DNA from: Hermodice carunculata | Lineage: Eukaryota; Annelida; Polychaeta; Eunicida; Amphinomidae | Length of the DNA: 64,000 nucleotides | Assembly: GCA_964020975.1 (NCBI GenBank) | Contig: OZ026630.1 | Location: 66,796,477 to 66,860,476, forward strand | Direction: 5' to 3' | In this document: positions 22,560 to 33,414 of the stretch, piece by piece | Layout of the letters: each line of letters begins with the position of its first letter | Numbering within the stretch: position 1 is the stretch's first letter | Notes under the pieces: generated by a model | Databases searched by the model: none | Told to the model about the DNA's origin: nothing | Seen by the model: the letters and a program-made list of their open reading frames with translations, nothing else | Made by a program: the position numbers and the translations under genes

Positions 22560-24149
22560 GGGATTCCTTAGTCAGAGAGTAAAATTCCGCACACCACTTC
22601 TTCATAAATTTAGGTGAAATTGGGAGATTGACAGATGTGCACCAGGGGATAGGGGAAGATTATGGATGAATGTGGACGTCCGCAGTTTCTGTAGTATTTA
22701 AAGAACTAAGCCCCTCTCTGCATCACTCACGTGGGGATTATTGAGTAGCACTGATGTACCTCAAATACGAACATTTTAAATAAAATACAAAATTGCAGGA
22801 CAGTGACTTCCGTTCGAAGACATGTATCTCTACATAACCTTCATAAACGTAATAAATTCATATACCCCTCAATTGCAAAAATCTTGGAAAACTGCCAAAT
22901 AACTTACAGTGCTAATTTGTTTTAGGCCTATGTAAACTCGTGAAAAGTCATACCCAAATTAGACAGTGTCATTACCATATCCAAACCGTAGTCCTTATGA
23001 AACAAATCCAAGTCAATTCTGGACAAAGGCAATGTTCCATAGTATGTAAAGGTGAATCACATAAATTCATAGTTTGTCTTTACCCAAAAGAGTCCAAAAC
23101 GTATGCACAAAGGTCCATAGTGTCCAAAAAGCCATGTCTAGTTTTAACATGAGAGAATGCAAAAAGTTTCATTTAAAATTATAGGCCTATTTCAGTAATT
23201 TGGCTTGAACAGGTGCATCATTCATGTGCATATAGGACCGTACAATTCATGAAAAGGGACCAAGATTTGCCGCACATCAGAGAAGCAGAGGTTCCTAATT
23301 TGTTGAAAATGTCAAAAAAACTCAGTATTTAAAAATGTGCTAGTTGCAACCACCATCTCAACAATGTTCATCATCCATATAAGTCCACAAAGTGACACTA
23401 ACACCAACATCAATCCATCTGTAAAGCTTCCTAGGCCTAAAATGACCATCAACGAGAAACCAAACAACATACAATTCGATGTGTTTTAAACATGTAGTTA
23501 AAGGCATGATGTTGTTTTAAAGGATATAAACTAAGAGTATTTCAAAAAGAAAAGTGTTTGAAATTGCAAATATAGTGATGAAAAGTCAATACATTGTCAG
23601 AGTTTGCAAGTATACTGGTTCAAATGTTACACATCAGCTAAAAACAAGTGACATCAGACCTAAAAACATAAAACCGTAGTCAAAAAATGCATTATATTAG
23701 CCAAAATTTGTAAGCATAGCAGTCACATTTCAAGTATGGTTTCCAGAAGTATTTTTGAAAGGAAATTTAAATGTTCAAGAAAGCATAGAATCCCACAAGT
23801 CATCTAATAAGTCATTTATTAACTAAAGGTAATAATTTAGAATTCAAAAAATGTAGTATGCCATTGTTAATCATCTGCAAGTCAGCCAAGCATAATGAAC
23901 ATCTAATTCATGGTTCTATAAAGTTCAAAAGGTCAAAATGTAAAACAGTCCTAATTATTGTAAAATTCTACTACATTTATCAGAGAGAGAATTATATTTT
24001 ATGAAAAGAAAGAGAGAGAGAAACAATGTTGAAATTCCTTAATGTAACTGTAAGTATAGCTGTATTCCATGTAACAGTTTCAAATTTTTCATTGATAATC
24101 AGACATAGTTCAACTTGTCAGTCAGCTGATTTAGATGCTAATTATTTAT

Positions 24150-24150
<1 letters not shown>
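22560..24150. other. unassigned AT-rich sequence
   Basis: I see no coding frame, structure or clear repeat beyond short A/T-rich words. Confidence 0.5.

Positions 24151-24152
<2 letters not shown>

Positions 24153-24188
<36 letters not shown>
24153..24188. repeat. (GA)n microsatellite
   Basis: Eighteen perfect GA dinucleotides. Confidence 0.98.
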
Positions 24189-24195
<7 letters not shown>

Positions 24196-24593
24196 TATCA
24201 ATAAATTTACCCATTTATTGAAAGTAACGATGTATCAGCTGTACATTAAACACCTTGAGCCAACCTGACATGACCTTAATAATAACTAACTATATTTATC
24301 AAACAATTATAAAAATAAAAAAAAAAAAACATAAGACCCACTACAATTGGAACACTTACTGCACTGCAATATGTGCAGAAAATGCCTGGATGTTCACATT
24401 GTTACCACATATATATAAGTTCCATAAAAAAAGAGAAGCGGACAACAGTTTTCAATGATAGTGATGAGACCAAACCGAATACCAGCTCAACCTTGTCAGA
24501 TCCAGTATCATTTACGAAATAGTAAGACATGCCAGTGTTCGTCATCGGGAGGATCCATGAACAACAGTAATTTCTTAAATATAGCTATACGTA

Positions 24594-24620
24594 TGTGTGT
24601 GTGTGTGTGTGTGTGTGTGT
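24594..24620. repeat. (GT)n microsatellite
   Basis: About 13 TG units following 'ctatacgta'. Confidence 0.97.
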
Positions 24621-24747
24621 CAATTATCTTACGAATCACAAAAACGTTTGTTACTTGATCTATGCAAATTATTTTGTGAATGGGACATAAGGATTATTAT
24701 GTCTAAGTACGAGACCAGATGTTTTGCTTTTCTAAGAACTCTTTCCT

Positions 24748-25024
24748 TCTTCTTTATGACCAAATTTGTCGGGACTTTTTTCGGACAATATTATTCCGAA
24801 AACCATAAAAACTTGCCATGGTGCCTGACTCACCAGTGAAATTGTGCATATCATTAGAAATAATCATGATGTTTTAAAATTATGCAAATTAGGGGGCAAT
24901 TAAGATCTTAAAAGCCCCAGATCTTCAAAACTATTATAGACACAAAGTTCTGACTTAAACATGTAGGTTTGAGACATGTCAATCGACAGTCAACAAAAGT
25001 TCTAAAAGTGCAGCTAAACGTGGC
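24748..25024. repeat. dispersed repeat R1, copy 1
   Basis: The copy begins 'ttcttctttatgaccaaattt', continues 'tcggacaatattattccg' and 'cttgccatggtg', and ends in a unit with 'tatgcaaattaggggc' and 'caaaactattatagac'. The same order of blocks is seen at 25860 and 62508, and the second half resembles the satellite unit at 26040-26905. Confidence 0.75.
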
Positions 25025-25701
25025 AAGTTTTAAGCTTTTCCGCCATGTAAATAGTCTGGGTGTGTACTTGTGCAAGGGGGAAAAGGGGCACATTGTGTTT
25101 AATATAAAATGGTTTGTTACATTGACAAAGAATTATTTAGACTATAATCATGAATCCTATTTGATATCAAGTCAGATTCACATATTGTATTTAATGGAAC
25201 AATCATCGCTCAATACTTTTTATAAAAAAAAAAAAAAGTTTATAATCGCCATGCAAACCCTGTTGAGGGAAATGCCAGTTTAGATCCAGTGTGGCTACAA
25301 AATAATTCTGCCCACTACTGATTAAGTGGAGATTGGTTTTTAGACAGGATCCACTGAATATGCAAGCCTGCTTCACAGGCTGCTGGCATGGAGTTGTGCA
25401 GAGGGAGACGACCCCCATGGGATTACTGCATCAGCACTGGACATGCATGTTTGCACAGCTGTGTGTGTGGTGGGAGGGGGCGGGAGGCTTACAAAATTGG
25501 ACAAGTGACAATGGTCACAGCAGCATTTTCCTGCTTCGATGACTGTCAGGACATTTTTGTATGTGGCTGTTGGCCCAGGGTTCCTATCCAATTGTCAAGG
25601 GCCCTGGGTCTGCTAAACAGGCAAGAATAGCATCACCTTGAACAGGGACCTACATGTGATAAATTATTCTGCTTTAAGAAATTTGAAAAAGGTGATGACT
25701 A

Positions 25702-25818
<117 letters not shown>

Positions 25819-25859
25819 CCCCATCCCTGCCCTCCTTATGTGTGGGTACGAATTCTTTT

Positions 25860-26905
25860 TCTCTTACTTTCTTCTTTACGTCCAAATTTGCCGGAGTTTT
25901 TCTCGGACACTATCATTCCCAAAACCACCAAACTTGCCGTGGTGACTCACCTACATGTACCAGCAAAATCGTGCATATCGTTTGGCACAGTCATGATGTT
26001 TAAAAATATACAAGAAATAAACAAATAAGTAAATAAATAAAGCTCCATATCTTCCAAACTATTGAAGATAGTCACAAAATTTCACTGTGCATGTATAGGT
26101 TTATGACACCTGTCAGTATAATAGACAGTAAATGAAAGTTGTAGAATTGTAAATTATGCTAATTAGAGGCATAGAAAAACATTGAAAAGTTATATATTTT
26201 CAAAACTATTATAGATAGAGGTGTCATTCCAACTTTAATCTAAAGGTTTGTGGCAAAGCCGCATCCAATTAACCATGAACCGAAGTTGTAGGATTTTAAT
26301 TAATACAAAATAGGTGAATATCCAAAATTTAAATCTTAAATAGGTTCAAAACTATTATCTATACAGGTGTGATTCCAACTTCGATTTGAAGCTATGTGAC
26401 ATGGCGGCATCCAATGATCAAAATTGTGAAATTGCAATTTATGCAAATTAGGTGTATACACAAAATTTAAATCTTGAATAACTTCAAAACTATTATACAT
26501 AGAGGTGGCATTCCAACTTCCATTTGTAAGTTTGTGACATAGCTGCGTCTAATGTACCATGGACCAACAGTGTAGAATTTCAATTAATGCAAATTAGGTG
26601 AATACACAAAATTTAGACCAACATCAGCTTCAAACCAATAATAGATTGGGGTCATATTTCAGCTTTACTTTAGAGTTTTGGTATATGTGTACATCCAATG
26701 AACTGTGAACCAAAGCTGTAGGATTTTATTTAATGCAAATAATACACAAATCTAAATCTTGAATAACTTCAAAACTATTATACATAGAGGTACCATTCCA
26801 ACTTCAATTTGTAGGTTGATGACATAACCGCATCCAATGAACCATGAACCAAAGTTGTGAGCTTTTAATATATGCAAGTTAGGCAAATATACATAATTAA
26901 GATCT
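25860..26905. repeat. R1 copy 2 leading into a satellite array, six units of about 145 bp
   Basis: R1 blocks ('cttctttacgtccaaattt', 'ccaaacttgccgtggtgac') lead into tandem units. The word 'caaaactattat' or a close variant starts at about 26056, 26201, 26347, 26484, 26631 and 26770, so spacing is 137-147 bp. Each unit also holds 'cattccaactt', 'ccgcatccaatgaaccatg', 'aaagttgtaggatttt' and 'tgcaaattagg'. Units are diverged from each other. An isolated unit lies at 29465-29610. Confidence 0.88.
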
Positions 26906-27212
26906 TGTTTGGGGTTCTTTCCACAATGCATGGAATTTTATTATTCTTTTATCAAAACCCCCGGAAATGGAGAAATACATAAATACCATTACATCGAGAT
27001 ATTCAATTACAGGACAAGAAAACATAAAATAAGAACACATAAAATAACATGGCCAGAGAGCCCACAAAAAAGACCCACAGATACCAGGAAACATAACCGT
27101 AGAGCTATAATCATACCTGTATGACACAACATGGTCAGGACCTCCCCCGGAGGGCTGGTCCGACCCGAGGATCCAACCGCCCCAAGTCGCACAGATTGGA
27201 CACTCGGGCGGA

Positions 27213-27259
27213 CCCCCCCCCCCCCCCCACCACCACCACCACCACCACCACCACCACCA
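27213..27259. repeat. C16 run followed by (CAC)n
   Basis: A homopolymer of C runs into about ten CAC/ACC units. Confidence 0.97.
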
Positions 27260-27322
27260 TATGGGAGGCCACACAGAATGCAGTAAGAAAGCACTTGTTA
27301 ACAGTCGCACCATGCGATGGTT

Positions 27323-28265
27323 TCAAGAATTCTGAAGATTGAATTTCGGACCACAAAGTAAGTATTTTAATGTATCGGTGAGCCCGTCAGGGGTCGCAGG
27401 CACGGCCAGAACAGGGACCGTCCGTTGTCGAAACACTGAGTGGAGGGGTATTTTCTCCTCCTGCATACTGTGGCAAAGCGAGCCCGGTATGGACTGCCCG
27501 CTTGTTAAATACTGGGATAAAATATGAAAAAATATTGAACGGGCAGGCGAATCTATCCTGCTGAGTCTATAAATTAGTGAGGCAGTATCTAACTTTATTA
27601 TATGTGAAACAGGTGGGATATTTAAAGCTTTCAACAGGCGGGAATGACGATGACGTTTACCAAGACCATGGAGCTACTATAGTAGCTCCATGCTAAGACC
27701 TAAGCAGCTCTTTACAAGGGTGCCTTGAGTAGACTCCAATTGAGACAAATTACTTTGAGATAGCTAAACAGTGTTTATTCCGTATGTGAGGCAGGGAACT
27801 CCTACCGTTTTCCACAGGTATGATTTGGCCTGGGAGTTCATACCGGGGTAGCTCATACCAGCATTAGCATACCTAAAAATAGCCCGCCTAGAGGCGGCAC
27901 ATCTCTTATTTATATGGTTGTTGTAATGACCTCTGGAAGAAAATGTTTCGCCCAGAATCTCCAACTCGTCCACCGTGTCGAGTTTTTTCTGTCCCAGAGA
28001 CCAACAATGCGAGGGATATTTACCAGGCACAATTGAGTGAGATGCATGTCTGTCGGAATGACTAAATAAAAAATGTTCGGTTTGTGTACATTTTTCATTG
28101 TCATTGTCATTCATGGGCATACAAGTATTCATTTCACCAGTCTGCATACCAAAATCTCTTTTGCGACTCACGTCAGAAAGGAAATCTGGTTCAATAGTTA
28201 TTGTGCCCTTTTCGTTGCCAGCTTCTGAGCTGGCGGCACCAATATATTCCTGTTTTTCAGATTTG
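27323..28265 (-). pseudogene. LINE fragment of another clade (RT thumb and C-terminal region)
   Basis: The minus-strand frame ending at 27764 has LGQKKLDTVDELEILG, a pattern typical of the region after the RT palm, then INKRC.ASRRAIFRY, MSYPG and PCLTYGINTV. The next frame resumes with LESTQGTLVKSCLGL and continues through LLKALNIPPVSHIIKLD to a stop at 27323. A stop after YGINTV and the 26-bp palindrome at 27667-27692 break it. No FADD motif remains. The fragment resembles neither the CR1 copies nor LINE-L closely. Its upstream limit is unclear because the opposite strand at 28261-28586 has a better coding candidate. Confidence 0.7.
27667..27692. repeat. 26-bp perfect palindrome inserted in LINE coding sequence
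   Basis: The two arms (CATGGAGCTACTA and its complement) meet without a loop. On the minus strand the flanks read gtcttag-[palindrome]-gtcttgg. Removing the palindrome, the dinucleotide 'ag' and one 'gtctt' leaves the uninterrupted frame CLGLGKRHRH. This looks like a tiny insertion with a 5-bp target duplication. Confidence 0.8.
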
Positions 28266-28586
28266 CATTCCGTGTGTGACCAGTGTGCTCATCCTGATTA
28301 TGAGGACAAATGCACAATTTGTGGTCTTTACGAATTCCACTCAAAAACAGACAAAGAGAGGCATTATAGCCTTCTCCACAGACAGAGTGCTAAAGCACTC
28401 AATAAAGATGCTGAGGTCCAATTTCCAAGTATTACAAGTAATCCTACCAAAAAACATGAAAGTGGATTTAAGATCGCAAAGAGTCATTCAAAACCATCGC
28501 GCAACTTCAAACGCAAAAATTTGCAGCTGACCACATATACATTTATCGGCAAAGACAGTCTCTGCAGCCCCACAAAATTAAGATAA
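28261..28586 (+). CDS. possible 3' host exon encoding a Cys/His zinc-finger region
   Basis: A strong acceptor-like stretch (ttcctgtttttcag) ends at 28260. The frame then reads LHSVCDQC and CTICGLYEFHSKTDK, giving CxxC twice and C-x2-C-x13-H-x4-H (ending RHYSLLH), followed by a basic tail (KPSRNFKRKN) and a stop at 28584-28586. The Cys/His spacing is close to a C2H2 finger. No AATAAA was confirmed with certainty downstream, though 'aaaataaaag' occurs at about 28588. It could be the last exon of a host gene or a captured exon in a repeat. No family is recognised. Confidence 0.35.
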
Positions 28587-28744
28587 AAATAAAAGTCCCT
28601 GTGAACTACAAAGATAAGATGTAGGAGGGGGTCTTAACAGCACTTTAATTTAAATATCTTGCACTTTACTAGAAATAAAAACCTTATTTATTGTTTACCC
28701 ACAAGAACAAAACAGACAAATTTCTCTTTCAATTCGGACTGAAT

Positions 28745-28807
28745 CAACAGCTTGCCCAGCACACTTAGCGCACTGCGTGCAAAGTGCGCCGAGCAAAAAC
28801 TGCTGAC
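28745..28807. repeat. foldback hairpin, type 1 copy a
   Basis: 'tcaacagcttgcccagcacactt' pairs imperfectly with 'aagtgcgccgagcaaaaactgctga'. It shares both ends with the hairpin at 29012-29079. Confidence 0.6.
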
Positions 28808-29011
28808 TGAGACCATGATTTCTGAAACTAAATTTACACTTACACCCCTCTTTGAAATTTTGACTTGGGTATAAACGTGTGGAATGCATAGAATGCGTGA
28901 GTCTATGACCATTTACCCTAGAATGGAACAAATCAATGTTGAAAATACTTGTCAAAGTGTGTTTATCAAGTGTGCATTGTTTTTAACCCTTAAATCATCA
29001 TTTCATATATT

Positions 29012-29079
29012 AATCAACAGCTTCCCTGGGTACACTCAAGACGCTCAATGCTCAGAGTGTACCAAGGAAAGCTGCTGAC
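29012..29079. repeat. foldback hairpin, type 1 copy b
   Basis: CAGCTTCCCTGGGTACACTC and GAGTGTACCAAGGAAAGCTG form arms of about 20 bp. The outer sequence 'atcaacagctt...gctgctgact' matches copy a, suggesting a small MITE-like family. Confidence 0.7.
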
Positions 29080-29464
29080 TACAGTTTAATTATTCTCTTG
29101 AAACCTCTTTGCAACATTCATTCTTATTGTTTTCTTAAACATGCAGAATAAGAGACCCTGTTCCGCTTTCAAAGACACAGTTGGCATATATCTATAATAA
29201 AGTTAATAATATAAAAGTTCATTCGAACATATTCTATAAAATAAATGTACCAGTAACATAAGCACTATATAGGTATGGTTATGTGGCAACATCTGTATTT
29301 TGTGTGTATATTGCCAAAAAGGTCGACCTGGAACTCGCTTCGTTTTCTGATTTTTTGTCTCACTTTCCTCTTCGTGTCACGCTTGGAGCAACTTAACGTC
29401 CTTAAGTGATGATCCTCCCACCCCCTCACGTCAAATGCCGTTGAGCGTGACAAGTGACATGGCC

Positions 29465-29610
29465 TCTTAGCTTCAAACCTATTATAGTAGTGGTGTCATT
29501 CAAACTTCAGTTTGTAAGTTTGTGACATAGCCAATGAACCAAGAACCAAAGTTGTAGCATTTTAATTCATGCAAATTAGGCTAATACACAAAATTTAGAT
29601 AATACTGAAC
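29465..29610. repeat. isolated unit of the 145-bp satellite
   Basis: It contains 'cttcaaacctattatagta', 'gtgtcattcaaacttcag', 'gaaccaaagttgtagcattt' and 'tgcaaattaggctaatacac' in the same order as the units at 26040-26905. Confidence 0.85.
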
Positions 29611-30284
29611 AGTGGCAAAGTGGAGCGTTCCAAACTGTTCTTGTTTTAAAGCACCGAGACAGATTTGCTGCGAAGCAAATGTTCTTTTCTATTTTAGCTA
29701 TTTTATCTGTTTGAATAAGAACATTTTTCCACGTGATAGGTTACACATCTTTCGACCAAATTATACGAAATTGGAAAGTGACAACATTTTTACATTCACT
29801 TTACTACTGTATCCGGGTGCACGGTTGCCTGAGCTGTTAGGCGTTCATCTTCCAACCAAGAGACCCATGGTTAGTTCTTGGGCCAAATAGACAAAATTAT
29901 ACCACGATGACTAATTGTAAATATATAAGTGCCTCCAGCTGTGCCCAGGTAATAAATTAAACTGACGCCAAAGGAGGTAATGTGTAAAAGGGGAAAAATC
30001 ATCGTGACAAATTTTACGACACATAAAAAAGTTTCAAGCCGCCCTTCCCTAATAAACAAGTAGCTTTAAAAAAAGCTATATATATGGACGGTCATAGTGA
30101 TTTTTCATAACTGTCAGGGGAACAAAATTTAGCACCTTAAAAAAGATTTTTTTTTCATCAAAATGGCACCACAACTATCAAAGAAGTTTGAGCAATGTTT
30201 TGACCTGCAGAATAATAGCCGAAAATTTCATGAAGCTGCTCTGGCAAAAAATTTAAGATGTTGCACCGTTCACATTCTTATTAT

Positions 30285-30450
30285 AAGAATGATATATTAA
30301 AATTCCTGATAAAACGATTTTTCATTCAAGTACCAACATGCCTTTCACTCTCATTGTCTTGCTTGGACATGTACTCAGCTGCAATCATTATGAGAATGAT
30401 ATATAAAATTCCTTATAAAAAGAGCTTTCATTCAAGTACCGACATGCTTA
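30285..30450. repeat. direct repeat, two copies of about 55 bp
   Basis: 'gaatgatatattaaaattcct...ttcattcaagtaccaacatgc' recurs about 107 bp further on with few changes. The second copy ends just before the hairpin at 30459. Confidence 0.8.
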
Positions 30451-30458
30451 GTGTAAAA

Positions 30459-30546
30459 TCAGTGGTTTTTACATTGCCTGGCAAGTCATACTGCTGCTGC
30501 TACAAGGGCAGCAGCATGTCTTGCCAAGCAATGCAAAAACCACTGA
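30459..30546. repeat. 88-nt hairpin, 39-bp stem with four spaced mismatches
   Basis: The 5' arm TCAGTGGTTTTTACATTGCC, then TGGCAAGTCATACTGCTGC, pairs with the 3' arm ending AAAAACCACTGA. Mismatches fall at stem positions 13, 20, 28 and 32, and the loop is about 10 nt. The shape fits a miRNA precursor, but a foldback transposon remnant is at least as likely. No expression evidence can be read from sequence. Confidence 0.75.
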
Positions 30547-30639
30547 CAAAGGCCTTTGCTATTGTGGTATTGAATGAGTTAACGTGAAAGATGTGGTCAA
30601 GAAAATGTCATTACTAATGGGGCTAACATATGTAAATAT

Positions 30640-31015
30640 GGCAGCAGATATGGCCACTAGCCCACGTATTCATAGGCTGATGACTTCAAAGACAAGTTGA
30701 CCACTGACAACATCCACCGCTATTCAACACACTTGTTTTACTCATGCAGTTCTGCAAATTGCATTGTTCGACTGTGCACTCAGAGTGGACTGTTTACTTA
30801 GAGCGCCAAATAACGAGAACGTCTTTAACCTTATATGGGGTCAGACTCATCGGGTGTTTTAACTGTAATTTTTGACACTTGGCTGACGAGGGCAGGTGGC
30901 AGCAGATGCGGCTACTAGCCCACATATTCATAGGCTGACGACTTCAACATGTGCAAAGACAAGTTGACCACTGATAACATCAACCGCTATTCGACACACT
31001 TGTTTTACTCATGAA
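30640..31015. repeat. direct repeat, two copies of about 95-115 bp
   Basis: The block 'ggcagcagatatggccacta...gacaagttgaccactga...cacttgttttactcatg' starts at about 30640 and again at about 30898, so the spacing is about 258 bp. The second copy has a small insertion (acatgtgc). Confidence 0.85.
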
Positions 31016-31065
31016 CAATATTTTTGTGTTTATACTAACCATTTTGGCATATATTATTTTTATTA

Positions 31066-32765
31066 TTATAAACATATTTATTTTCTCTGGATTGCCTAAT
31101 AGTATACAGAGACTAATCTGGAGGCTCTCCAGTACATAAAAGAACGCACAGAATATATACAATACACACTGGACGAGAACAGAAGACTAGATTCACAGCT
31201 TGTACAGGAAAAATACAATTGACGCCAAATAATGGAGACTTATAATTATGTCATATACCAAATTATTAAATAAAACGTCTGGATTCTGAAACGAATGTCT
31301 GAACAGCCTCAAAGATGAATATATTATCGGTGTCTCGCAAGTCATCACTACCTTTGAAGAGAATGTTTAATAATATATCACTGGAGCACTGAACTATTAG
31401 AGTCGGATTTACACCTGGGGCGAGTAAGTGGCACACAGTATTCAGTAGACGGACCCTATGCACAGTGAACTTGGGGCAGAACAAAAGGTAATGTTTCGTA
31501 TCTTCAATAGGATGAGAGCATGCACACGTTGAGGCTGGAAGGATATGAAGAGGATACATCCCAAGTTCAAGGGATTTATCTGGAATCCTGCTTTTTTAGA
31601 TCCCGGAGTGAAGCGTAGGGAATTAAAAATGCAGGATTCCAGATAAATCACGAGAACAAGGGATGTATCCCTTTTATACCATGCCTTCTTTGTTTTCATG
31701 AATATAAATGCATTTTAAAATGTATGCACCAAAGCAAATCAGCCCTGTGCTGAAATTTAGCCATAGAAATTTAAAGCAGGGATATATGTGTAAGCAGGTG
31801 ACATATATATCCCTTGAGAAAACAAAGGAGGTATGGTATAATGACATGATATAGATGGGCATTTAAAACAGAGAAGTTAAGACGTAGCTGCGTATGGCAT
31901 ATGTTAGGAAACGATTTCCATGTTTAAAGTATGAGGGTTTTTTTGTCGATAGTTAAGAGTAATAGATTTAATTTAGATTTTAACTGCGGCAGGGAATGGG
32001 TGACACGAGCATCAACCGGGAGGTTATTCCATAATTTGACAGCAGATGGGAGAAATGAATCGCCGAAGCGATGGTGGTAAATCTAATTTGGCGTAATGCA
32101 GCATGATTTCTCAATAGGCGACCAGTACTGAGTGCAACATCGCGAGGAACGAGATCATGTAGGTATTGTGGAGTCAATCTTTTATACATTTTAAAGAAAA
32201 GAATAAGTTTAAAGTATTTCCTTCGATTTGCCAGAGTTGGCCATTCAAGCTCTTCGAGAAGTGAGACACGTGGAGTGTATCGAGTTGCGCCAAAGCAGAT
32301 CCTGGCTGCCTCATACTGCACAGCTTCTATAGGTTGTGACAGGTTTACAGTGCAATTATCAAATAGGACACACCCATATTCAAGGATAGGACGAATCATA
32401 GTGCTGTACAACCGTATGAGAGTCTGGTGGGAGAGTCTGTATTTGAGTCTGCGTAGAAATGCAAGTCGTTGGCTGGCTTTATTAACAATGCGTGTTATGT
32501 GCTGCTGCCATGACAAATTGCTTGAGAGTGTAACTCCAAGATGTGTGTGTTGAGTAGCCTCAGGTATCGGTATGTTTCCAAGAAGTAGGGGAGCATGATC
32601 TGGCTTTTGTCGTTTAGCTGAGAAGGTCATCGAAACAGATTTTGTAGCGTTAAATGTCATCCGCCAGAGCTTGCCCCAACGGTGAATTTGTTCAAGATTA
32701 GAATTAAGGCTTTCAGCTGTGGCCATTGGTTCCTGGACAATTTCAAGAATACTGGTATCATCAAA
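31066..32765 (-). mobile_element. CR1-G, 5'-truncated copy with a foldback insertion
   Basis: The family 3' terminus (aaacatatttattttctctgg) is at 31070. ORF2 runs from inside the FADD motif (DDTSILEI, about 32765) through LGVTLSSNLSWQ, RPILEYG and LEELEWPTLANRR, then C-x-C-x8-H-x4-C near 31510, to the SRRF end at 31266. It is interrupted by the insertion at 31557-31847 and by a frame break near 31980-32080. It starts abruptly against plus-strand sequence that leads into CR1-D. Confidence 0.83.
31557..31847. mobile_element. 291-bp foldback insertion in CR1-G
   Basis: GATA flanks both sides (31553-31556 and 31848-31851). Removing the insert and one GATA restores the codons NAHLY-PLHILP of CR1-G. 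The insert holds several stem-loops: a 109-bp palindrome (31557-31665) with about 35-bp arms (catcccaagttcaa.. against ..gaacaagggatg, inner parts gatttatctggaatcctgc and its complement), and a second pair (ataccatgccttctttgttttc against gaaaacaaaggaggtatggtat) with an inner gggatatatg/catatatatccc pair. No coding frame. It is a non-autonomous foldback element of unknown family. Confidence 0.8.
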
Positions 32766-33414
32766 TATAGCATTGTTTATATGCACCGCAAAGACTTTGC
32801 AACATCTTTCAGTGCACAGAGTGCACCAGTAATATTAAGTGTTCTTTTCGGTTTTTCTTTTGCAGTGTTAATCCTTTTTCTAACAGGGCTACCTACATTC
32901 AATTATTATAGATATCAACGAAAATTCATCAGTGAAGGTGCATAACATGAAAAAAAATATATGTCTTCCATATTCAATGTCTCAGAAAGTTGGAACATTG
33001 TTACATCAAACCGTGCTTCTGCATTACTTAACATATAAAAATATACGTACGTTATACTTGTGTGAAGAAAAAAAAATTCTAAGATGCACACCATGCAGGC
33101 AAACCTTACTATTTTGTACTTTTTATCCGATATACTTTCAATGCTTATTAACCGCATATTACGTAGGCAAGTCTTGCCATTAGTAATCTGCCACCAAATA
33201 TACTGTACTTTCATGCTATTATTTATACAGCATACATACGACTGTACAACTAAGCTTGTAAGTGCTCGGTTAAGGTCCCTTGTTGATGTCATTTACATAG
33301 TGAAACCAGAATATCTTCCATTACATGGGATATACGACTCTTCTGTTGTTATATGTCACTTATTTATATTCATGAGACGTCGAGTAGTAAGTTATATATT
33401 CTTATGTTCCCACC
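32766..33414 (+). other. sequence upstream of the CR1-D ORF
   Basis: This is AT-rich and non-coding, ending in CCACCATGA at the ATG at 33415. It may be CR1 spacer sequence, since the CR1 copies with two ORFs have long spacers. No ORF1 was found upstream, because CR1-G occupies that side. Confidence 0.4.
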
